From a virus: 30,120 bases of DNA. Numbering within the stretch: position 1 is the stretch's first letter; every line of letters begins with the position of its first letter. Made by a program: the position numbers and the translations under genes. The stretch covers positions 1 to 30,120 of IMG/VR virus record IMGVR_UViG_3300017724_000047, one strand, 5' to 3'. Below, piece after piece: positions 20,835 through 26,934 of the stretch. Under the pieces are notes generated by a model. That model made no database searches. It was given only the letters and a program-made list of their open reading frames with translations, and was not told the origin of the DNA.

Positions 20835-21677
20835 CTAAAAACTTACACCTTTTAAGGGATTATATAAATCTCCAACTATCTCTGGTAGACCTATGTTATT
20901 AACTCTAAAGCTAAATGTTTCAAATGCATAACCTCTGCTCCGTTTACATTTAACTGTTATCCAATCCTTGTTTACTGTGTTTGTTTCTAATTGTATTTGT
21001 GTTTCTGTTTTCTTTTCTAAAAAACTCCCTAAATGTCCAGTCGGTTTATCTGTTCCAAAATTACTATGTATTACAGTAATGATATGGCAATTAAACTTTT
21101 GCGACCATTCCATTAGTTTTTGTGCAATGTGGTTACTTTGTTCAAGATTGTTTACATCTGCTACTAAATCAGCAATTCCATCTATGACAACTAATCCTAC
21201 TTTGCCTTCTTCTATTTTTTCTTTCAAATAGTATTCTATAAAATCTACTCTTTGTTTGAATCCAACTGTTCTTAAACCAAAAGTGTGATAGCAACCTAAA
21301 TCTGTTTCTTGGTTCATATCTACAACTCTACGAAATACTCTTTGAGCGTGAAACTTTCCTTGTTCTGTATCAAAGTGTATAAGACATTTATTGTTTCTGT
21401 GTCCCCTTAACTCTCCACCAAATTTGTTTTTGTTTCCTAAATATACAGAAGCTAATAAACTAATAAAGAAAGTCTTTTTAGTTTTAGGAGGTGCTTGTAC
21501 AAAACTGAAGTTACCATAAGTACCTAAAGGTATTGGTAAGGTCTTTGAGCCTTTTAGTGTTTGTATAGTTGTTTCTCCCATAGATATTGCTACTGGTGGA
21601 TATTCTACTATGTCATTAGTATTTATTACACACTCTTCTTCCAAGAGTTGCATAAACATTTTCTGTTCTTCGGTCAT
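20835..21677 (-). CDS. RecA-fold ATPase / helicase-like (AAA_25-like)
   Basis: I take the ATG at 21677 (280 residues); the longer frame uses TTG inside a terminator stem. The ATPase core shows a degenerate Walker A APPKTKKT (62-69, the two Gly replaced by Ala and Lys but Lys-Thr kept), DTEQ (103-106), Walker B GLVVIDGIADL (161-171) and a sensor-like HIITVIHSN (198-206). This is the RepA/DnaB-like RecA-fold group; loading or unwinding at the fork, or recombination, are possible. It stands next to the SSB-like gene. The start abuts an intrinsic terminator. Confidence 0.75.
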   Translation of the reverse strand: MTEEQKMFMQLLEEECVINTNDIVEYPPVAISMGETTIQTLKGSKTLPIPLGTYGNFSFVQAPPKTKKTFFISLLASVYLGNKNKFGGELRGHRNNKCLIHFDTEQGKFHAQRVFRRVVDMNQETDLGCYHTFGLRTVGFKQRVDFIEYYLKEKIEEGKVGLVVIDGIADLVADVNNLEQSNHIAQKLMEWSQKFNCHIITVIHSNFGTDKPTGHLGSFLEKKTETQIQLETNTVNKDWITVKCKRSRGYAFETFSFRVNNIGLPEIVGDLYNPLKGVSF

Positions 21678-21704
21678 AAAAAAAGGAGGGTTTTTACACC
21701 CTCC
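21678..21704 (-). terminator. Intrinsic terminator abutting a start codon
   Basis: Minus strand: GGAGGGT pairs with ACCCTCC around GTAAAA, followed by TTTTTTT and then immediately the ATG of the ATPase gene. The stem begins 7 bases after the SSB-like stop. It can act as terminator or attenuator and may also block ribosome access. Confidence 0.8.
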
Positions 21705-21710
21705 CAAATA

Positions 21711-22004
21711 TTAAAATGGTAAATCTACATTGTTGTCGTTGTCTTGTGGTTGAGCTTCTTGCTGTGCTTTAGTGGACTTGCCATCAGTCCAAACTACCTT
21801 GCCATTCCCAATGTATTGCTTTGGCTTTTTAGCTTCCCTCTCTTCTTTTGTTTGTGAATCAAAGGCTGATACGTTTTGACCGAATTGGTTTGTTTCATCG
21901 TTTACACTTATTGTTAAGTTATAGTAAACTCCTTTCTTTCCTTTTACAAATTTTTCTTTTGGTAGATTTTCTACGTTGATGTTTAAATTGATTAATGATG
22001 CCAT
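21711..22004 (-). CDS. SSB-like single-stranded DNA-binding protein
   Basis: 97 residues. A short beta-rich front (INLNINVENLPKEKF, then VYYNLTISVNDETNQFGQNV) suits a compact OB-like fold; a polar, Gln- and Asp-rich tail follows, ending NVDLPF. The acidic tail with a terminal Pro-Phe is the hallmark of bacterial and phage SSBs that recruit partners. It sits between the annealing-associated gene and the ATPase gene. It is shorter than cellular SSB. It ends directly before a terminator. Confidence 0.7.
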   Translation of the reverse strand: MASLINLNINVENLPKEKFVKGKKGVYYNLTISVNDETNQFGQNVSAFDSQTKEEREAKKPKQYIGNGKVVWTDGKSTKAQQEAQPQDNDNNVDLPF

Positions 22005-22006
22005 TG

Positions 22007-22432
22007 TTATTTATTTAAGTTTATTAATTTATCTTTATTTACTTTTTTAAAATCTTCTGATTCGTCTTCTCCAAATACTCCTAACTCATAAAAGCCAGTT
22101 AGTTTAAGTACTGCTCTTGATAAAGCTCTTTTCTCTGCCATTTCAGCAACATACCAAGTATTGCAATTACCATCTTTAAATGATGCTCCTTTTAATGCAG
22201 AGCCAAATGTTTCTATAGTTGTGTTTGGTTTTGTACTAATATAAGCATTTGCTTTAAATACTGCAAAGTTAGTCTCACACTTTATAACTTCATAGGTTAT
22301 AGTAATGTTTTCTTTTGCTTGTATTTTTTCTATGCCTTTTCTTGTTATTATAACATAGTGTTGATGTTTATATACATCATCTTTTGTTAGTTCGTACTTA
22401 TTATATAAGTCTAATAATTTTTCTCTGTTCAT
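22007..22432 (-). CDS. Conserved recombination/replication-associated phage protein
   Basis: 141 residues. It has DVYKHQHYVIITRKGIEKIQ, a beta segment ITITYEVIKCE, and a characteristic end YVAEMAEKRALSRAVLKLTGFY followed by GVFGEDESED. The MAEKRA.SRAVL motif is like the AE.RA..RAL motif of phage single-strand annealing or Sak-type accessory proteins. Position directly before the SSB-like gene supports a role on single-stranded DNA. This is an inference; the family is not formally assigned. It overlaps the 38-residue gene by ATGA. Confidence 0.6.
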   Translation of the reverse strand: MNREKLLDLYNKYELTKDDVYKHQHYVIITRKGIEKIQAKENITITYEVIKCETNFAVFKANAYISTKPNTTIETFGSALKGASFKDGNCNTWYVAEMAEKRALSRAVLKLTGFYELGVFGEDESEDFKKVNKDKLINLNK

Positions 22433-22545
22433 TTTTTTGCTTTTAGTTTTCCGTGTTTATTTGTTTTTTGCCAATTATATGTTTGACTGAATTCATCGCA
22501 AGGAATAAATTTTACTTTACCTTTTGGTGGTTTAAATTTTCTCAT
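22429..22545 (-). CDS. Basic microprotein (38 aa)
   Basis: A 39-codon frame joined on both sides by ATGA overlaps, which is strong support for such a short gene. The product is very basic (MRKFKPPKGKVKFIPCDEF, ending HGKLKAKK). The first residues resemble those of the 55-residue basic protein at 16944-17111. Nucleic-acid binding is likely from charge; function unknown. Confidence 0.55.
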   Translation of the reverse strand: MRKFKPPKGKVKFIPCDEFSQTYNWQKTNKHGKLKAKK

Positions 22546-22796
22546 TCTATTGTTTGTTTTACGTTTGTTTTAAACTCATAAAATTCTTGAGTCTGTTTTC
22601 TTATTTCTTGTTTAATGTTACTGTTGTTTAATCTTAATTCTCTATTCTCTATGTGCATTGAGTTTATATAAAAATACATTTCACTTAATGCTTTCATATA
22701 TTTATCGGTTTCTTTAGGTTTAGTTTTGTTAAACTCTAACAATAAGTTAGCTAATAGCTCATAGTTAGTATGAAAGTTAATCTCTTGTAAAGTCAT
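22542..22796 (-). CDS. Helical hypothetical protein (84 aa)
   Basis: 84 residues, helical, with a probable coiled coil near the C-terminus (RELRLNNSNIKQEIRKQTQE). It overlaps the upstream 69-residue gene by 20 bases and the next gene by ATGA. No family recognised. Both neighbours are also small helical proteins, so they may act together. Confidence 0.55.
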   Translation of the reverse strand: MTLQEINFHTNYELLANLLLEFNKTKPKETDKYMKALSEMYFYINSMHIENRELRLNNSNIKQEIRKQTQEFYEFKTNVKQTIE

Positions 22797-22986
22797 TTAG
22801 TACTTCTTTTTTTACTATATCTTTATATGATTCTGGACAACCATCATCACATAACTCAAATATAAATGTTTCTAAATTAGTTATTCTTGTATTTGCTTTA
22901 CATAGTTCTTTTTGTAATGCATCTATCTGCATATTTTTAAAAGTGTATAAGTCTTTTACTGTTTCGTGTATAGGTTCGTTTTTCAT
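22777..22986 (-). CDS. Coiled-coil small protein with Cys (69 aa)
   Basis: 69 residues beginning MKNEPIHETVKDLYTFKNMQ, followed by a coiled-coil stretch (IDALQKELCKANTRITNLE) and a CDDGCPESY segment. I have seen similar short proteins in early regions of this phage group, without a known function. The start lies 1 base past the previous gene's stop. The two Cys of CDDGC may bind metal. Confidence 0.55.
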   Translation of the reverse strand: MKNEPIHETVKDLYTFKNMQIDALQKELCKANTRITNLETFIFELCDDGCPESYKDIVKKEVLNDFTRD

Positions 22987-22987
22987 A

Positions 22988-23140
22988 TTATAAGTTGCTA
23001 AAGTTATTAATTTCTACTCTAACCCCAGAACCATTACGTTGTTCTAAAATGCATTTGTTAAATAAAGAATATCTAAATGCTTTAAAGTAATCAGTCTCTT
23101 TAATTTGGTCTCCTTGTTGTGTGGTAATAATGTAATACAT
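22988..23140 (-). CDS. Small hypothetical protein (50 aa)
   Basis: A 51-codon frame from an ATG at 23140 to TAA, ending 1 base before the next start. The product (MYYIITTQQGDQIKETDYFK, then AFRYSLFNKCILEQRNGSG and VRVEINNF) appears to be a small alpha/beta domain. A hairpin precedes it by about 17 bases. The tight junction with the downstream gene and clean leader support it. Function unknown. Confidence 0.5.
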   Translation of the reverse strand: MYYIITTQQGDQIKETDYFKAFRYSLFNKCILEQRNGSGVRVEINNFSNL

Positions 23141-23149
23141 ATTATATTA

Positions 23150-23175
23150 TTTTTAAAAGGGGTTTTTACACCCCT
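23150..23175 (-). terminator. Weak intrinsic terminator / hairpin
   Basis: Minus strand: AGGGGT pairs with ACCCCT around GTAAAA, followed by TTTAAAAAT. The GTAAAA loop and the flanking GGGT and ACCC are identical to the terminator at 21678-21704. The T-tract is short, and the hairpin lies 17 bases before the start at 23140. Confidence 0.5.
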
Positions 23176-23182
23176 ATTGTTT

Positions 23183-23395
23183 TTATTTTGTTAAAATATT
23201 TATTTTATGTTCAAGACCTTCTGCATTGTTTATGCACCAAGCATTTTCTTTCTGAATATAATCTTGTGAATAATGAGTTAAGCAAAAATCTTTTTCCCAA
23301 TCAATAAAAGTTCTAAACTTTTCTCCTTTAATTTCAAAGTCGTGTGATAAATTTTTTTTTGTTATTTCTGTAATTTTTTGATAAATGTTTTGCAT
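23183..23395 (-). CDS. Small hypothetical protein (70 aa)
   Basis: 70 residues: a basic N-terminal helix (NIYQKITEITKKNLSHDFEI), a Phe- and Trp-containing middle (FRTFIDWEKDFCLTHYS) and AWCINNAEGLEHK near the end. The start is supported by the A-rich leader (CTAAAAACAAAACA before the ATG). It is followed by a hairpin, so it ends a short unit with the 57-residue gene. Function unknown. Confidence 0.55.
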   Translation of the reverse strand: MQNIYQKITEITKKNLSHDFEIKGEKFRTFIDWEKDFCLTHYSQDYIQKENAWCINNAEGLEHKINILTK

Positions 23396-23413
23396 TGTTT
23401 TGTTTTTAGTTAA

Positions 23414-23587
23414 TTATTTGTTTTGTAAAAATTCTATACAATCTTTTTTTGTAAGAAAGTATTTGTCTTCAAAAACCATATCTAATTTATCGTTCTCATA
23501 TCTTGCAATTCTCCAAGTATCTAAAGACCTTTGATAAAATGGTTTGTTTGTTATTTTTGTTCCGAAGATGTTAGTAAATGTTTTCAT
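23414..23587 (-). CDS. Small hypothetical protein (57 aa)
   Basis: I start at the ATG at 23587, preceded by the A-rich leader (TAAAAACAAAACAAATT). An upstream ATG at 23659 would add 24 hydrophobic residues but would place a promoter-like site inside the gene. The product contains KPFYQRSLDTWRIARYENDK and a C-terminal helix KKDCIEFLQNK. No family recognised. Confidence 0.5.
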   Translation of the reverse strand: MKTFTNIFGTKITNKPFYQRSLDTWRIARYENDKLDMVFEDKYFLTKKDCIEFLQNK

Positions 23588-23626
23588 AATTTGTTTTGTT
23601 TTTAGATAATAATTTGTTTCGATATG

Positions 23627-23656
23627 TAAATATAATAAAAAATAATTAATTAACAA
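23627..23656 (-). promoter_or_regulatory. Candidate promoter for small early genes
   Basis: Minus strand: TTG (23656-23654), 19 bases, then TATATTTA (23634-23627), one mismatch from TAnnTTTG. It lies between a strong terminator and the ATG at 23587, the expected position for a new transcript. Confidence 0.4.
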
Positions 23657-23685
23657 CAATGTTTATAAAATAATTTAAAATAAAG

Positions 23686-23720
23686 CAAAAAAAAAGAGGT
23701 AAACCGAAGCCTACCCCTTT
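23686..23720 (-). terminator. Intrinsic terminator with UUCG loop after NinG gene
   Basis: Minus strand: AAAGGGGTAGGC pairs with GTTTACCTCTTT (12 bp with three G-U pairs) around a UUCG loop, then nine or ten T. It follows the NinG-like gene by about 25 bases and cleanly ends that transcript. Confidence 0.85.
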
Positions 23721-23743
23721 CAGAAAACAAAACAAAACAAGAA

Positions 23744-24136
23744 TTATTTTAAGTTAGTTAGTAATTTATTGTAATATTCTATTAGTTCTTTTAAATGTAT
23801 ATCGCTAAATTTAGCTATTTCTCTACTTTTATTTTGTAATGATTCAGCAGTACCTTTTTCATAAGCATCTTCTAAATACATTCCAAATTTAAATTGTTCT
23901 CCGTATCTAAATACATTACATCCACTACATTGAACTTGTACATTTGTTTCATCCCACCTTGTTGAGTAATGCTTTCGACTCATAAAGTGTCCAGCTTGTA
24001 ACTCTTTCCAATGTGCTTGTTTACCACAAGTAACACATTTAGCAATTTCATTTACTGCAAATCTTCTTCTTATATATTGACTAAATACTGTATCAAGTTT
24101 TTTTACTATACTTTTTCTTGATGGTTTTTTAGGCAT
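23744..24136 (-). CDS. NinG/Rap-like recombination nuclease
   Basis: 130 residues. CVTCGK (34-39), ELQAGHFMSRKHYSTRWDE (45-63), NVQVQCSGCN (65-74) and YGEQFKFGMYL fit the lambda NinG (Rap) family (PF05766), zinc-binding HNH-like enzymes that cut Holliday junctions and D-loops. All four zinc-ligand Cys and the GHF His are present. A basic N-terminal tail (PKKPSRKS) precedes the domain. The start overlaps the previous small gene (TAATG), and a strong terminator follows. Confidence 0.85.
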   Translation of the reverse strand: MPKKPSRKSIVKKLDTVFSQYIRRRFAVNEIAKCVTCGKQAHWKELQAGHFMSRKHYSTRWDETNVQVQCSGCNVFRYGEQFKFGMYLEDAYEKGTAESLQNKSREIAKFSDIHLKELIEYYNKLLTNLK

Positions 24137-24285
24137 TATATTATTTCGTTGTCTATCTGCTGTATTAAGTAACGTAAATCTTCTTTACTAAATTTACCTT
24201 CAATACTTTCTTTGTATGTAGATAGTTTTAAGTCGTAGTATTCAGTTTGATTTTCGTGTCTTCTAATTTTTACTGCTATGTTCAT
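24136..24285 (-). CDS. Small hypothetical protein (49 aa), first gene after AT-rich spacer
   Basis: A 50-codon frame whose TAA overlaps the NinG start (TAATG). The product (MNIAVKIRRHENQTEYYDLK, then a helix EDLRYLIQQID) is a small alpha/beta protein. It is the first gene after the AT-rich, promoter-like spacer at 24286-24470 and has an A/T-rich leader. Function unknown. Confidence 0.55.
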   Translation of the reverse strand: MNIAVKIRRHENQTEYYDLKLSTYKESIEGKFSKEDLRYLIQQIDNEII

Positions 24286-24470
24286 AGTTTAAATATAGCG
24301 TTTTTATATTTAAAAAAAAAGTAATAACTTTAACATTTTTTAATTATTAGTATTTTTATATAAATAAATACATAAATAAATATAAAGAAAGATAAATATA
24401 TATAACAAAATTATTATAAATATTAAATTAGAAATATAAAGATATATGAAGAATATTCAAATTTATCTGG
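24286..24470 (-). promoter_or_regulatory. AT-rich spacer with promoter-like elements
   Basis: This 185-base gap between lysis and replication genes is almost entirely A and T. On the minus strand it holds TTTG at 24461-24458, 19 bases, then TATATTTC at 24438-24431 (one mismatch to the consensus), and a second -7-like TAATTTTG at 24413-24406. I see no gene and no strong hairpin. It may also serve as an easily melted origin region. Confidence 0.4.
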
Positions 24471-24878
24471 CTACTTTCTGGTTTTTTCGTATGAGCGACC
24501 TCCGAAGTAGGCTAAAAAACAAATTGTTAAAAGTTCTTTTACAATTTCCAGTTCATCAATCTGAATAAACCAACCAATAACAAAAGAAACAGTTAAGAAA
24601 ATTAAAGTAAGAGGTCTAACGTTTTGCGTAAGTTTAGAACCCTTTGAATCAGCTTCCCATCGTTTAGTTACCTCTTGCATCTCTACCATATCTATTTCAA
24701 GTAGTTTTAAAGCTTTTTCTTTGTCTTCTGGTGGTAATGACTCATCTTTGTCTATAAGTCCTTTAACAATACCTAATACACCATTAGAGGGTAATGCATC
24801 TCCTAATGTATTAACTATACCAGAACCATTGTTAAGTAAAAACTGACCAACCTTTGTATCTTTAAACTTCTTCGCCAT
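24471..24878 (-). CDS. Holin, GTA-type (3TM family)
   Basis: 135 residues. The N-terminal half is soluble and helical (VGQFLLNNGSGIVNTLGDAL, then EDKEKALKLLEIDMVEMQEV). The C-terminal half carries TQNVRPLTLIFLTVSFVIGWF and ELLTICFLAYFGGRSYEK, two hydrophobic segments with the RPLTL and GGRSYEK signatures of the GTA-release holin family (PF11351). It would form the membrane lesion that releases the endolysin. It lies two genes after the M15 peptidase gene. The start overlaps the small 50-residue gene by 17 bases. Confidence 0.75.
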   Translation of the reverse strand: MAKKFKDTKVGQFLLNNGSGIVNTLGDALPSNGVLGIVKGLIDKDESLPPEDKEKALKLLEIDMVEMQEVTKRWEADSKGSKLTQNVRPLTLIFLTVSFVIGWFIQIDELEIVKELLTICFLAYFGGRSYEKTRK

Positions 24879-25014
24879 AACCCCATTTAAAATGTAAACA
24901 AATAAATATTAAGAAAATATTTAGTTCTTCATTATCTTCTTCATCTAATGCTGGATGATATTCCCAACCTAACATTAAACCTCTTTCAATAATAAAACTA
25001 AAACCTATAAACAT
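24862..25014 (-). CDS. Small membrane-associated protein between endolysin and holin (50 aa)
   Basis: A 51-codon frame starting 1 base after the endolysin stop and running 17 bases into the holin gene. The product starts MFIGFSFIIERGLMLGWEYH, continues with an acidic part (PALDEEDNEELN) and a hydrophobic IFLIFICLHFKW segment. Similar short F-G-x-x-F...G...YH..LD......L.I.LF....F.W proteins occur in this phage group in my memory. It may help lysis, given the neighbours. Confidence 0.55.
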   Translation of the reverse strand: MFIGFSFIIERGLMLGWEYHPALDEEDNEELNIFLIFICLHFKWGYGEEV

Positions 25015-25015
25015 A

Positions 25016-25399
25016 TTATAATTTTTTTTGATAATCCCATCTTGCTCTTTCTCCTCTTATATCATAGTGTACAAAAGAATCATACAAACCTAATCCACCT
25101 TGTAACATATCTCCGTTGCTTATAAGTCTTTCTATTGTATTGTAGACTTCTAAAGGTGTCATTCCTTTTATAGCAATATCACTTGCTCTACCCATTATAT
25201 GTTGGCTTGATTTTACACCTCCTATTGTAGCGTTGTATTCTTCTGACCTATAAGCACTATTAATATGTATTGGTTTTCCTAATTCATCTCTTAACACTTG
25301 TAGTTGGTTAGCAACTTTAACTATATTATGATAAACATTTATTGGCATTTCACTTCCATCATTGCAATCAAACTCCTCTTTAGTAAAATTCTTTGTCAT
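25016..25399 (-). CDS. Endolysin: M15-family D-Ala-D-Ala carboxypeptidase
   Basis: 127 residues with the zinc-peptidase motif set of Peptidase_M15_3: SAYRSEEYNATIGG (48-61), SQHIMGRASD (65-74, zinc ligands His67 and Asp74) and the third ligand His111 in FVHYDIRG. Such enzymes cleave peptidoglycan stem peptides. There is no signal peptide, so it depends on the holin to reach the wall. The gene overlaps the 43-residue membrane protein gene by 20 bases. Confidence 0.9.
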   Translation of the reverse strand: MTKNFTKEEFDCNDGSEMPINVYHNIVKVANQLQVLRDELGKPIHINSAYRSEEYNATIGGVKSSQHIMGRASDIAIKGMTPLEVYNTIERLISNGDMLQGGLGLYDSFVHYDIRGERARWDYQKKL

Positions 25400-25511
25400 T
25401 GTATTTTTTATTTAATAATATTTTTCCTAATATAAATATTAATATTATTGTTATTAAATTAATATGTGATTCTCCACACATACCAGTCAAATGATTTATT
25501 GTTTCTAACAT
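25380..25511 (-). CDS. Small membrane protein upstream of endolysin (43 aa)
   Basis: A 44-codon frame that begins 1 base after the barrel-protein stop and ends inside the endolysin gene. The product starts MLETINHLTGMCGESHINL and has one hydrophobic helix (ITIILIFILGKILL) followed by a charged tail (NKKYNDKEF). The TG.CGESH motif before the helix looks conserved in related phages from memory. It could be a second holin or a lysis accessory protein. Confidence 0.55.
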   Translation of the reverse strand: MLETINHLTGMCGESHINLITIILIFILGKILLNKKYNDKEFY

Positions 25512-25512
25512 A

Positions 25513-26580
25513 TTAGATTTTAAAATTAATACCAGCTTTAATTGTTTTTAGCTCTCTGTCCCAATACCTTTGGTTTGTAACCTCTGCAAATAATCCAAGC
25601 TTTTTATTTAGCCTAACACCAAACACACCACCAAAAGAATAATCTATCCAATTATCATTTCCTATAAATTTTCCGTATGAATATCTTTCATCTCCTTTTT
25701 GTAGTTTGTGATTCGGTAATATATTTCCGTAAGCGTGAATCCAGAAATTCTTTCTGTAATGATAGAAGTCTAAACCTATTACACTTGATATATCAGCAAA
25801 GCTTCCTATCTGTGCTAATTGCTCTTTATTGTATATGTTTACTAATCTACCATAGATGTTATTTCTATAATCTAAATCAGAGTTGCTTATTAATTCTCCA
25901 TCATCATTATACCAGAAATAATCATATCCTGTTTCTCCAGTAACAACGTTTGTCCACTCATAAGGCACATCGGTATGATTAAAATAATCGTATGATAAAT
26001 TCCACCAAGAATTTTCTTCTAAATACTTTTGTATTGGGTTATGACCATAGGCTTTGTCATATGTTCTGTACATTGCGCCTATAGATATAGATAGTTTTTT
26101 ACTAATAGGTATTCTAAAGCGTACATCAGCAGATTTATAATTTATATCTACTAATTCATTTCTTTGTGATTCTGCCTTTACAAGCCACCATTTAGCCAAA
26201 TAACGTACAAAGAATTGTTGGTTGTTAAACTCTCTGCCTTGTTGTCTACCCTCTTGGTATTCAAATAAGTATTCTAATCCTTTTACGTTTCCTATATTAG
26301 AGTTCAAAGAATTGTTTTGTTCTTCTCCATCATAGAACCTTTCTTTGTCTTCATATCCAAAATGAGCAAGTTTTCTAAACCCAAATGTTTTTATCTCGTC
26401 TGCTGGGTTTCTTACTGTAGTTTCAAATAGCTCTGAATCTTGAGTAACGTAAAATGTCTTATCTCCTTGTATAGAGTTGCTTTGTGTATATGCTCCATAT
26501 AAAGTAGCGTATTTAAACACATCTTTAAAGATGTCTGCTTGAGCGTTAAGTGTAAATAATAATAATAGTAAGTACTTCAT
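25513..26580 (-). CDS. Predicted outer-membrane beta-barrel protein
   Basis: 355 residues. It has an N-terminal signal peptide (MKYLLLLLFTLNAQA, cut before ADIF or DIF), no later hydrophobic helices, and many alternating aromatic beta strands (FFVRYLAKWWLVKAES, VDINYKSADVRFRIPI, KLSISIGAMYRTYD, FWIHAYGNILPNHK). It ends in an amphipathic strand IKAGINFKI, like the C-terminal signal of outer-membrane barrels. I recall similar proteins in marine phage contigs, with no known function. It sits between the exported thioredoxin-fold gene and the lysis genes. Receptor masking, superinfection exclusion or outer-membrane weakening are possible roles. Confidence 0.65.
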   Translation of the reverse strand: MKYLLLLLFTLNAQADIFKDVFKYATLYGAYTQSNSIQGDKTFYVTQDSELFETTVRNPADEIKTFGFRKLAHFGYEDKERFYDGEEQNNSLNSNIGNVKGLEYLFEYQEGRQQGREFNNQQFFVRYLAKWWLVKAESQRNELVDINYKSADVRFRIPISKKLSISIGAMYRTYDKAYGHNPIQKYLEENSWWNLSYDYFNHTDVPYEWTNVVTGETGYDYFWYNDDGELISNSDLDYRNNIYGRLVNIYNKEQLAQIGSFADISSVIGLDFYHYRKNFWIHAYGNILPNHKLQKGDERYSYGKFIGNDNWIDYSFGGVFGVRLNKKLGLFAEVTNQRYWDRELKTIKAGINFKI

Positions 26581-26583
26581 AGT

Positions 26584-26934
26584 TTAGAATTTGTCTTGTA
26601 GTAGGTTATCAATATGTTCTTGGATTCTTTCTTGTGTGCTATTTGGTAGTTTCATAGCTAAACCAGCTTCTATCTTTTCTATTAGCTCTCCGTTGTTATA
26701 TAGACAGATAGTAGGTAAGAATATAATCTTTTCGTTTGCGTGTATCTTCTTATCCTTCTCTATGTAAAAGGTATTGATGTTATGCTCTCTAAAAGGCTTT
26801 AAAGAGTAATTATCTTTGATAAACTCGGCAGTATATAAAACGACACTAATGTCATCTTTATAAGACTGACTATGAGTTACAGAAAAAGCAAATAGGACAA
26901 TCGCTACACATAATTTATTTTTTAGATATTTCAT
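26584..26934 (-). CDS. Exported thioredoxin-fold protein lacking CxxC
   Basis: 116 residues. A signal peptide covers residues 1-23 (KNKLCVAIVLFAFSVTHSQ). The rest reads as a thioredoxin fold: VVLYTAEFIKDN (31-42) where thioredoxins have W-C-x-x-C, INTFYIEKD, then LPTICLYNNGE (73-83) with the cis-Pro loop. The catalytic cysteines are absent, so redox activity is unlikely and a binding or chaperone role is more probable. It overlaps the membrane-protein gene upstream by 20 bases and precedes the barrel gene by 3 bases. Confidence 0.65.
   Translation of the reverse strand: MKYLKNKLCVAIVLFAFSVTHSQSYKDDISVVLYTAEFIKDNYSLKPFREHNINTFYIEKDKKIHANEKIIFLPTICLYNNGELIEKIEAGLAMKLPNSTQERIQEHIDNLLQDKF

Noticed and set aside
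21678-21707. TTG start extending the ATPase by 10 residues
   Set aside because: The added codons lie inside the terminator hairpin and its T-tract. The ATG at 21677 is the sensible start.
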